From Argyresthia goedartella (lineage: Eukaryota > Arthropoda > Insecta > Lepidoptera > Argyresthiidae): DNA of 64,000 nt. Shown here one piece after another: positions 55,779-64,000 of the stretch; the first letter of the stretch is position 1; every line of letters begins with the position of its first letter. A program made the translations under genes and the position numbers. The stretch lies in NCBI GenBank assembly GCA_949825045.1, contig OX463813.1:7502001-7566000 (forward strand), in the 5' to 3' direction. The notes beneath the pieces are model-generated. The model was not told where the DNA came from, ran no database searches, and saw nothing but the letters and a program-made list of their open reading frames with translations.

Positions 55779-57086
55779 CACAGTCAGGTCATAAGTTCTG
55801 TCACACAATAAAAACTTTTTAATTTAGAACGCTGGCCACAAAAAAGTTTATTGAATTCGAATTTCGAATTTTTCATGAAAATAAAAATGTGTAGTTTTTA
55901 GAATTTTCCTCACTTTTAAATATGGAGTGGACACTTAAAGAAGACCGTGTCGCAGTTATTGCGTTGCATCGTTGCGGTTACGCGCCAATTCAGATTTGCG
56001 ACTTACTGAAAAATTTGAATATAACCAAAAGATTCGTTTATCGTACCATAAAACGATACAATGAAGACTCTAGTGTAGATGACAGGTCAAGAAGTGGTCG
56101 CCCTCGCTCTGTTAGGACTCCAGCAGTGATAAAAGCTGTGAAGGCGCGAATTCAAAGAAATCCCATACGTAAGCAGAAACTGTTGTTCCTTCAGATGGGG
56201 TTAAGCAGGACCACGGTGAAAAGGGTGTTAAATGAAGATTTAGGGCTTAGGGCATATCGTAGAAAAACAGGACATCGTTTGGACGCTCGTTTAATGGACC
56301 TGAGACTGAAGAGATGCCGCGCTTTGTTGAAGCGGTACGCGGGAAAAAAGCATCGGGAAATTATTTTTTCGGATGAAAAAATTTTCACCGTGGAAGAGAG
56401 CTACAACAAACAAAATGATAAGGTGTACGCACACAGCAGTGAAGAAGCGAGCAACCGTATTCCGCGTGTCCAACGAGGTCATTTTCCATCCTCGCTCATG
56501 GTTTGATTGGGAGTCTCTTATTGGGGCTTAACTGAGGTACATTTTTGTGAGAAAGGCGTAAAAACGAATGCAGTTGTGTATCAAAATACAGTCCTCAAGA
56601 ACCTTGTGGAACCTGTTTCTCATAACATGTTTAATAACAGGCACTGGGTATTCCAACAAGATTCTGCGCCAGCTCATAGAGCGAAAAGCACACAAGACTG
56701 GCTGGCGGCGCGTGAAATCGACTTCATCCGGCACGAAGACTGGCCCTCCTCCAGTCCAGATTTGAGTCCGTTAGATTACAAGATATAGCAACACTTGGAG
56801 GAAAAGGCCTGCTCAAAGCCTCATCCTGATTTGGAGTCACTCAAGGCATCCTTGATTAAGGCAGACGCCGATATTGACATGGACCTCGTTCGTGCTGCGA
56901 TAGACGACTGGCCGCGCAGAATAAAGGCCTGTATTCAAAATCGCGGGGTAATTTTGAATAAACTTTATTACCATAAGAATCTATGTTTTATTAAGTTCAT
57001 TTTGCTATATAAATGTTTACATAAATAATAAACATGTCTAAATTATTTCATATTGCACATGTGACAGAACTTATGACCTGACTATG
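55779..57086 (+). mobile_element. DD37D mariner element A
   Basis: 1308 bp with about 27-bp inverted ends (CAYAGTCAGGTCATAAGTT...), flanked by TA at 55777-55778 and 57087-57088. Removing it with one TA restores the LINE frame across PVIY/NAVI. Confidence 0.9.
55922..56961 (+). pseudogene. Mariner DD37D (maT-type) transposase, two stops
   Basis: It starts MEWTLKEDRVAVIALHRCGY with paired helix-turn-helix domains. The triad is IIFSDEKIF, WVFQQDSAPAHRA and SPLDYKI. Exactly 37 residues separate the second and third Asp, the DD37D signature. Two Trp codons have become stops (TGA at 56504, TAG at 56786), and a 1-bp deletion near 56948 destroys the natural end. Copy B keeps Trp at both stop sites. 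The enzyme would act at TA sites but is inactive here. Confidence 0.85.
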
Positions 57087-58411
57087 TATAACGCTGTCAT
57101 TATCAAGTATAACGAGAAAGCCAAACATCTTGCCGTTGTTTTTGACAATCTATTATTCTGTTCGCCCCCTGTTTGTAAGGTCAGCAGACGAGTCTTTGCA
57201 TCCTTTCATTATCTTCGGAGTTTGCAGGTCTTCCTGCCTAGACAGACTAAAATCATGCTAGCTCAAACCCTTCATCTGCCTTTAATAGAATTCGCCGATG
57301 TTTGCTGGGCTAGTACGAATGAAGATAACTGAACAAACTCGAGCGACTCCAAAATCCCGGAATTCGGTCTATCTTCGGTGCAAGTACAACCACGTGTCCC
57401 AATATCGCAGGGAATTAGGCTGGCTCCCGATCCGACTTTTTCGTGATGATTCTCTGTTTCTTCTTCAAATTTTTTAGAAGTCCTATCACGCATATCTGCG
57501 TGAACGTTTTGAGTCTCTTTTCTCTAGGGACAGTCTTCGGAGATCTCACTTGGTGACACTTTTGTCAATTCCTCAGCACGACACTGTTGCTTACCAGCAC
57601 TCGTTTAGGTTAAGGGCAATACGTTTGTGGAATATACTTCTTTGCGCTATTAGGGATTACACATCCTTGTTCACTTTTAATAAAAAATGAAACAGCATCT
57701 CCTCCCTTCCGCAAAGTGGGTATCTTTTATTGTATTCCATTAATTTATTTTCTAGTGAGTAAGTAGGATGTATTGTGATTTATCTGATAGTATATTGATT
57801 TTATTTAATTCTTTCAACTCTTAATGGTACACTAGCACTACTTCTCTCTATTTTTTTATTTTTTTATTTTTTCACAGGTTAGCTGTATGAAGTTTATTTT
57901 TAGAAATAAGCTGACCTTTGCTTATTGTTCTTGTTATATTTTCCATTGTGTTTTCTGTTCAATAAATGATTATTATTATTATTATGTTTTTGCTTGCGGC
58001 GGCTCTGTGTAGAGGGTTGCTCCCCTCCCTTAAATATGGCGAGGGTGGTGATGGCCAGTACAGAAATCATACTCGCACACGAGTGCTGCTTGGAGGGACT
58101 GGTCCAGTCTGGTTTCTCTTAATATATGTTCATTACAGATTTTTGTTATTTGTTATACAGTTTGTTGTATTATTATTATTATTATTTTAAGACATCTTAT
58201 TGGCACGATGTTATGATATTGTCATTAGGTTAGATTTGTTTTATGTTGATAAGAAAAGATAAGATAAGATAAACGTTTATTCCAGCGTCACAATATACAG
58301 AATACAACACAGAAAGTACAGGTATCAAGCATTGAATTTACACACAGACAGCCGTGTGTAAAAGATCGAGATAAAATTATATAAAACTTACTTTACCCCT
58401 TTCCGGACATA
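57087..58411. other. LINE 3' parts between the two mariners
   Basis: 57089-57985 is the C-terminus and tail of the LINE described above. A second (att)n tail is at 58171-58188. On the minus strand a third LINE 3' end (aataaacgtttatcttatc) occupies about 58250-58405 and is cut by mariner B. Confidence 0.55.
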
Positions 58412-59722
58412 CATAGTCAGGTCATAAGTTCTGTCACATGTGCAATATGAAATAATTTAGACATGTTTATTATTTATGTAAACATTTATATAGCAAAATT
58501 AACTTAATAAAACATAGGTTCTTATGGTAATAAAGTTTATTCAAAATGACCCCCGCGATTTTGAATACAGGCCTTTATTCTGCGCGGCCAGTCGTCTATC
58601 GCAGCACGAACGAGGTCCATGTCAATATCGGCGGCTGCCTTAATCAAGGATGCCTTGAGTGACTCCAAATCAGGATGAGGCTTTGAGCAGGCCTTTTCCT
58701 CCAAGTATTGCCATATCTTGTAATCTAACGGACTCAAATCTGGACTGGAGGAAGGCCAGTCTTCGTGCCGGATGAAGTCGATTTCACTCGCCGCCCCAGC
58801 CAGTCTTGTGGGCTTTTCTCTCTATGAGCTGGCGTAGAATCTTGTTGGAATACCCAGTGCCTGTTATTAAACATGGTATGAGAAACAGGTTCACAAGGTT
58901 CTTGAGGACTGTATTTTGATACACAACTGCATTCGTTTTTACGCCTTTCTCACAAAAATGTACCTCAGTTAAGCCCCAATATGAGACTCCCAACCAAACC
59001 ATGAGCGAGGATGGAAAATGACCTCGTTGGACACGCGGAATACGGTTGCTCGCTTCTTCACTGCTGTGTGCGTACACCTTATCATTTTGTTTGTTGTAGC
59101 TCTCTTCCACGGTGAAAATTTTTTCATCCGAAAAAAGAATTTCCCGATACTTTTTTCCCGCGTACCGCTTCAACAAAGCGCGGCATCTCTTCAGTCTCAG
59201 GTCCATTAAACGAGCGTCCAAACTATGTCATGTTTTTCTTCGATATGCCCTAAGCCCTAAGTCTTCATTTAACACCCTTTTTACCGTGGTCCTGCTTAAC
59301 TCCATCTGAAGGGCCAACAGTTTCTGCTTACGTATGGGATTTCTTTGAATTCGCGCCTTCACAGCTTTTATCACTGCTGGAGTCCTAACAGAGCGAGGGC
59401 GACCACTTATTGACCTGTCATCTACACTAGAGTCTTCATTGTATCGTTTTATGGTACGATAAATGAATCATTTGGTTATATTCAAATTTTACAGTAAGTC
59501 GAAAATCTGAATTGGCGCGTAACCGCAACGATGCAACGCAATAACTGCGACACGGTTTTTCCTAAGTGTCCACTACATATTTAAAAATGAGGAAAATTCT
59601 AAAAAAGTACACATTTTTATTTTCATGAAAAATTCGATTTTCGAATTCAATAAACTTTTTTGTGGCCAGCGTTCTAAATTCAAAAGTTTTTATTGTGTGA
59701 CAGAACTTATGACCTGACTATG
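58412..59722 (-). mobile_element. DD37D mariner element B
   Basis: 1311 bp with the same inverted ends as element A but opposite orientation, flanked by TA at 58410-58411 and 59723-59724. Confidence 0.9.
58537..59578 (-). pseudogene. Mariner transposase of element B, several stops
   Basis: Sister of the element A gene. Codon 2-3 reads stop-Trp, a Lys codon near 59487 is a stop, and TGA replaces Gly near 59230. A 1-bp insertion near 58786 shifts the frame before DWPSSSPD. The C-terminal part is intact and ends IQNRGGHFE at a stop. The defects differ from those of A, so the copies decayed independently after separate insertions. Confidence 0.85.
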
Positions 59723-59724
59723 TA

Positions 59725-60238
59725 TAATAAATAGCATACAGATTTTTCATTGGTATTCGACTTTACACAATTGAATCTTTGGTGGGAAAATATTTCACTC
59801 TAGCCAGAAGGGTATGTTAAGTATGAGATTGAATAGACAAAACTATAGTATAGTGTATACATGGCGACGGTGAAACTATGCTACAGGAAGACCTGTAATG
59901 CTGGTATTCTGTCGGAACCAAATGTATACGAATGTCATGTTTGATGGTGTTGATCTATAAATGTATAAGATAGGGAGTAAGGCTTATGGAAGGTACATTT
60001 AGGTATGGAGTGTCAATTGCGGTAGGATATTAATAGGCAGAATTTGATAATGAATACAAATGAGTGGTTCAATAGGTCGAGGGAAACTGCAAGACGGCGT
60101 CAGCGTATTATTATTATTATATTAATCCAGCATTTCGTAGCCAAATATCTGAAGCTGCCACTGAAGGTTCCTAAGGCGTGGAATGGAGAAGATGCTTGTT
60201 GTGTTGCGATTTGAGTAGTGACGTGAGACCTTTCGTGT
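59725..60238. other. Non-coding stretch
   Basis: No gene or known repeat was recognised. Confidence 0.4.
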
Positions 60239-60246
60239 AGGTATTC

Positions 60247-60389
60247 TGGCCCTCTATGCTACTAAGCACAAGCATCACACAAGCCTATCGCAGGCTCGCG
60301 CTATCTCTCTCTCTCCCGACTCGATGAAACGTGACTTCCGAGCCTGCTATAGGCTTGTGCGAGGCTTGTGGTTAGTAGCATCGGGGCCC
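60247..60389. mobile_element. hAT-type MITE
   Basis: 143 bp flanked by a perfect 8-bp duplication AGGTATTC (60239-60246, 60390-60397). The arms are inverted over about 55 bases; the ends share tatgctactaa/gatgctactaa followed by cacaagcc and agcaggctcg blocks. An 8-bp duplication is typical of hAT elements. Confidence 0.75.
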
Positions 60390-60896
60390 AGGTATTCCTC
60401 TAGTAATGACACTTAACAGAAGTGCCGCCAACTGCAGCCCTTGTATTGTACATTGTCACATAGGAAAAAATTACATGCACGTAGAGTGTTCTGGTGCTAT
60501 CTTCTATGACGGGCATATTTCCGAAACACTGGTAGAGTTAATGGAGTTTCCTTTTCATGTGTAATTCAGCCATAAATCACCACATGAAAGGGAAATGTCC
60601 TTTTTCAAACTCAATCCATAATCAGTTACTCATTAGTTTAGTTCATCACGTTTGATTTATTTTTGTCTCTATGTCTATACATAGAGAACAAAAACCTATA
60701 ACTATGTATATGAAACATAAATGCTTGACATAATTGGCAAGTCATATTTTTTTTCCTGTTTCGATTATTGACCAAATAATTGTAACTTGTAGTTATAATC
60801 AGGAACTCGATATTCATTCAACGGATTCATAAATTTTGTCGTGTTTCTTATTATTCACCATATAATTATAATTTGTAAAGCTTAACAATATCGGCG

Positions 60897-60903
60897 TATA
60901 AAA
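60897..60903 (+). promoter_or_regulatory. TATA box of the signal-peptide gene
   Basis: TATAAAA lies 70 bases before the ATG at 60967. Initiator-like TCA/TTAG motifs follow at non-canonical spacing, so the start site is not fixed. Confidence 0.4.
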
Positions 60904-60966
60904 TAAGTACCTCTCAGATTAGTTAGCCATTCATTGGTTAAATATTGAAGAAACACGGTCGTCATC

Positions 60967-61323
60967 ATGAATTTAGTCATGATTTTCTGCGTGATCTCAG
61001 CGTTGCTGGCAGTAACAACTGCGCTGTAAGTTTCCACGCGTTTCAATAAAATTATTTCCAAGTTACTAAGTACTCGTACAGGCTGTAAAAGTGAGGTAAA
61101 AAGAGGTAGGCGTTTCTAATTCCGAATGACTAAAGTTGTAATAAATTCCAATTTATTCTATATTCTTATCGTAAATATTCAGCAGATAGTCACAAAAGTC
61201 AATGTTCGTAAAGTCTTGCATAAAGAAAGGCACATAAGTTAAATAAATGCTAATTTAATTGTTTACAGGATATCGATAAAAGGCGAAAGTGGCAATTGGT
61301 CAGGCCAAACCAAGAAAATAGTG
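60967..61323 (+). CDS. Small secreted protein gene, first two exons
   Basis: Exon 1 (60967-61025) encodes a signal peptide, MNLVMIFCVISALLAVTTA, and ends at gtaagt. Exon 2 (61269-61323) follows a ttgtttacag acceptor and reads ISIKGESGNWSGQTKKIV up to a gtacgt donor. Phases agree across the junction. The next exon is not found; a repeat fragment and a LINE follow, so the gene may continue beyond them or be truncated. The exon 2 region is paralogous to 1305-1334. Short secreted proteins with this layout in moths are often immune or hemolymph peptides, but I do not recognise the family. Confidence 0.5.
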
Positions 61324-61339
61324 GTACGTATCATACAGG

Positions 61340-61515
61340 ACTATTTAAAAACGTCTCTTGACTGGGACCCCATTTAATTAATAAAATTTCGTGTAGTTCA
61401 TTATTTGTTGCTGTAGCGGCAATAGAAATACACATTCTACGAAAATGTCAACTCCGTACCTATGGGTTACATCCCGGTGACGGACAGACAGACGAACGGA
61501 CAGCGAGCATTTGTA
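61340..61515 (+). repeat. Fragment of the moth (GTCC)n repeat
   Basis: Shares gttgctgtagcggcaatag, a gtgacggacagacaga run and flanking blocks with 25072-25465, strongly diverged. It lies in the putative second intron, mirroring the repeat at 1410-1812 after the paralogous exon. Confidence 0.6.
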
Positions 61516-61559
61516 AAGGTTTTAACTATTTTTTCAGCTTAGTTTTCAGTCAACCAGCA

Positions 61560-62713
61560 ACATCCTAACCCGATCTTCTATTGGCTCCACCGTTTTGTGA
61601 CGATAACAACAATATCAGTACCACTCTGTTACATCCTGACTCTATACTTATATTATTTAAGTCGCTCGATATCAATGATGCTGCAGGCAGTGACAAGATC
61701 CCACAATATTTCATAGTTTAGTACGCGAAATCCTTTTCAACAGATTGCTAAAAAAGGGCTCCTATCCGACTATTTAGAAGAAAGTACATATCCTCTCGAT
61801 CCATAAAAAGGGCACTAAAAATAATTTTGAACTTATTAGACCGATATCCATCCTCAAAGTATTTGGTAAGGTATTTGAGAAAGCCGTCTATATCTGTATT
61901 TACACAATTGCTTCGCGCGGAATCCCACCATAACAACATAGGTTCCTTAAGAGTAGATCTGCTATTAGTAATCTTACTGAATTTTTGAAGTTTGTACTCA
62001 GCATGATGTACAGACGCAGACAGCATGAAGTAGTCAAAACAGATTTTAAAAAAGCTTTCGATCGCGTGGACCACGTCACCCTGTTGCGCAAATTGTTCCA
62101 TTTGGGTATTCAGGGTGACCTCTTCAGGTGGATCACCGCGTATATATCTAATAGACAGCAGGCTGTGGCTGTTGGAGGACATAATTCAAACTTCATAAAC
62201 ATACCATCTGGGGTGCCACAGGGTTCTCATTTGGGTCCTTTTTTTCAATAATGCCTATCTCTATGACATATACACAGTATTTCGTGAATGTTGGTTTTTG
62301 TTATATGCCGATGATAAAAAGATTTTCCTTGAAGTGACCAGTAATATTGATTGTGCAAGGCTGCAATCCGACCTCAACCACCTTAGTGAATATTATAAGC
62401 AGAACACAATTTCTGTAAACGCTAGCAAATGTGTCCAAACATCCTTCACCAGACATAAAGAGCCCATTGTATATAAGTACAATATAAATAACCAACCACT
62501 CACTCGCGTCGACTCGATCGGAGATTTGGGTGTCATACTCGATAGCAAACTGACATTTCAAATGCACATTGAGAATAAGGGGGCCGCGCGTTTCAAGGTC
62601 TCGGTTTTGTCATTCGCATCAGTAAACCCTTCAGCGACCTGGGATGCATAAAGCAGGTTTATTGCGCGTATGTTAGGAGTACCTTGGAATATGCATCACG
62701 TATTTGGTCCCCG
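61560..62713 (+). pseudogene. LINE reverse transcriptase remnant
   Basis: Peptides in shifting frames: LFKSLDINDAAGSDKIPQYF, KTDFKKAFDRVDHVTLLRKL, ITAYISNRQQAVAVGGHN and SGVPQGSHLGPFF. A shift near 62247 leads to CWFLLYADDKKIFLEVTSN, LTRVDSIGDLGVILDSKLTF and LEYASRIWSP. The RT palm with YADD is present and several frameshifts inactivate it. Related to 21737-22250. Confidence 0.75.
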
Positions 62714-62866
62714 GTCGGACAGTATGGGCTGGGTAGTCGAAATCCCCGAGGGCAAACCCTGGTTAATTTTCTTGAGCACCATCACCTATACGAAATGAAC
62801 ACATTTTTCAAAAAGCGACCCTCAAGAAAATGGTTTTCAACCTCTAAAGCCAAGTTCCGTCATTAA
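62714..62866 (+). pseudogene. RTE-type endonuclease scrap fused to the LINE
   Basis: In frame after EYASRIWSP the reading changes to GQYGLGSRNPRGQTLVNFL and MNTFFKKRPSRKW, a conserved stretch of RTE endonucleases. The join is abrupt, so two unrelated LINEs are fused here. Confidence 0.6.
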
Positions 62867-63540
62867 TGTCTTGATAGAAGATGAGGGAAACAAGTGATTT
62901 AACACATACTGTAATGGTACACGAGAGTCGGTACATTAGATACTTCATTCTGCGTGATAGAGGGCTAGCCCAACGCCGCGCTGTTTTGAATACGAGAATC
63001 GGTTCAGATAACGTTTGGGGGTTTTGCGTTGCTTACTGGCAAAGTTCGCAAAAAAAAGACGCGTGGGTTCATTCGTGGAATTTCAGTTCAGGTCAAGTTT
63101 TTTTGTCGCATTCCTGCGAGATGTGTAGAGATCAGAGCCGATTTGGCTGCGCGTTGAATAAAATTATGAATAACTAAATAATGAAAGGTTATTATGGAAC
63201 GATACGGAGAAAGCTATTATGTAGATTGCAAATATACAATTGCGATTGAGGTATGAGATGGAGGGTCTGACACCGCTGGTTTGAATATCATTCTGGTAGG
63301 TCTTTGCTACGCGCAGCTAGCGGTCGGGTATGCTTAATTAATCGCAACAAGCTTTTATTGGTCAGCGATCAACAGATTCTGTGTATCGGCAGTACCAAAT
63401 GATTTGAGTGATAACCTACGGTTGATCATAGTGAATATGCGTACACACAATTTGTAGAACGGCGGATCTGCATGGCATGGTTGAAATTGGACCCTGTGTA
63501 GTTAGTGATAAGAAGCTTCGCTTGGGCAGAGCGTATTCGC
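62867..63540. other. Unassigned stretch
   Basis: A 98-codon open frame at 62881-63177 shows no motif. No gene is claimed. Confidence 0.35.
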
Positions 63541-63572
63541 AAAGGACGCCATTTTTTCAGACATGTGAGGCG

Positions 63573-63609
63573 TATAAATACCAGAGTTTGAGAGGGGAGG
63601 GGATTCAGT
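63573..63609 (+). promoter_or_regulatory. TATA plus TCAGT promoter at the right edge
   Basis: TATAAATA at 63573-63580 is followed by TCAGT with its A at 63607, 34 bases downstream. The spacing is slightly long. The GC-rich leader that follows to the end of the window could be an LTR/leader or a gene's 5' UTR; coding sequence would lie beyond 64000. Confidence 0.35.
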
Positions 63610-64000
63610 CTCAGCGTCTAGCTACTGTGACAGTCGTCTTCACGAGTTCTAAACAGTTTTGTCTGCCGTGTTACGCGTCAGAACTATACGAATTTGTGAT
63701 TGCGGAGTTTCAGTGGGTTTTCGTGAGTGTCTGAAGCGCCGAGATATACCTCGGTTCCTACCTTTATATCAACCTACCCCTAATTCCAAAACTATCCTTG
63801 GGTCGTTAGGAAAGAACTTTTAAGTCAATTTATCTGAGTCTGAGTCTGGGCTTGGAGCGACCCTAAATTCCTTTTTCCTTCACCATAGGGTTCCTGGATT
63901 GGCTCTTAGGATATTCGCGGGCTAATCCTCTCCTCATTCCTTCGAGTAGCGAGTTTTGTAATTCCCACACACACAGTCGTTAAACATTCAAGCACATTCA

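Larger units (their letters stand above)
53890..57985 (+). mobile_element. LINE (endonuclease plus RT), split by a mariner
   Basis: About 2.8 kb of LINE excluding the mariner at 55779-57086. The endonuclease part has NVVHIIAQSI, HGILISESFLKPSLPS and LILGDFNTAKLQSF. RT has PISHSQLSSYLSSM, SGFRPGHGNTTAHLKVTDN and LALLDFSSAFNCVDIDIL. After a shift come LSTGVPQVGILSPLLFSVFI and a decayed active site. The C-terminal part resumes after the mariner (KYNEKAKHLAVVFDN, LHLPLIEFADVCWAST). It ends with an (att)n tail at 57961-57985. Stops and frameshifts are numerous, including a truncated stretch around 54700-55100. CR1/Jockey-like by motif order. Confidence 0.75.

Noticed and set aside
1..64000. CRISPR arrays, operons, bacterial promoters or terminators
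   Set aside because: The window is eukaryotic; direct repeats present are microsatellites, 114/134-bp tandem units and transposon ends, with no spacer pattern.

Overview
The window is eukaryotic and almost certainly lepidopteran (moth or butterfly). It is AT-rich and has spliced genes with GT-AG introns. It carries a (GTCC)n-containing interspersed repeat and a tRNA-derived SINE of kinds common in moth genomes. DD37D mariners, Jockey/CR1-like and RTE LINEs, Ty3 and Ty1/copia retrotransposons and a piggyBac-like transposase fill most of the rest. No rRNA, tRNA gene or CRISPR array is visible. The window is largely a transposon graveyard with a few embedded genes. Family names come from recalled motifs; no database search was run.

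Layout. 1-7 kb: sparse DNA with a candidate small exon (1305-1334), a tandem duplication (about 3.5-4.3 and 4.9-6.0 kb) and a frameshifted unrecognised gene (6556-7169). 7.2-20.2 kb: a nest of LTR elements. A reverse-strand copia remnant (7205 to about 13100) is split by a Ty3/gypsy element with 4-bp target duplications (7847-12276). A forward-strand copia remnant (16412-20235) is split by a truncated LINE and by a 1.7-kb P-element-like insertion with a THAP exon. Between them lie gypsy gag/RNase H scraps, LINE scraps and a small TTA-flanked MITE. 21-30 kb: a near-perfect 247-bp foldback element, LINE fragments, a MULE-type transposase relic, a gypsy gag relic and a deleted mariner-type transposase.

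30.8-32.6 kb: a clean four-exon host gene on the minus strand for a 175-residue secreted, DUF1091-like protein. It has a signal peptide, phase-0 introns, a TATA/Inr-like promoter and a poly(A) signal, and no track ORF captures it. 34.8-37 kb: a frameshifted LINE interrupted by an LTR-end/PBS scrap, then a CpG-rich stretch.

39.2-44.1 kb: a piggyBac-like element bounded by inverted arms. Its transposase appears to be spliced: three short phase-0 upstream exons lead into an intact 716-codon exon, giving 809 residues with the three catalytic aspartates and a Cys-rich tail. 45-50 kb: a second copy of the same gypsy family, a broken DDE transposase with a templated-inversion scar, a SINE and a MITE. 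51.4-53.3 kb: three diverged tandem units and an intact DD34E Tc1-type transposase with its own TATA/TCAGT promoter. 53.9-59.7 kb: a LINE split exactly at a TA by one DD37D mariner, with a second mariner in opposite orientation nearby. 60-64 kb: an hAT-type MITE, a signal-peptide gene start (60967-61323) paralogous to the exon at 1305, LINE/RTE scraps and a TATA-bearing promoter at the right edge.

The only functional-looking coding units are the secreted-protein gene, the spliced piggyBac transposase, the Tc1 transposase and the partial signal-peptide gene. Everything else is broken. The most unusual signals are the spliced piggyBac gene, the P-element relic, the inverted copia pair sharing identical defects, and a recurrent class of perfect short hairpins that look like template-switch scars.
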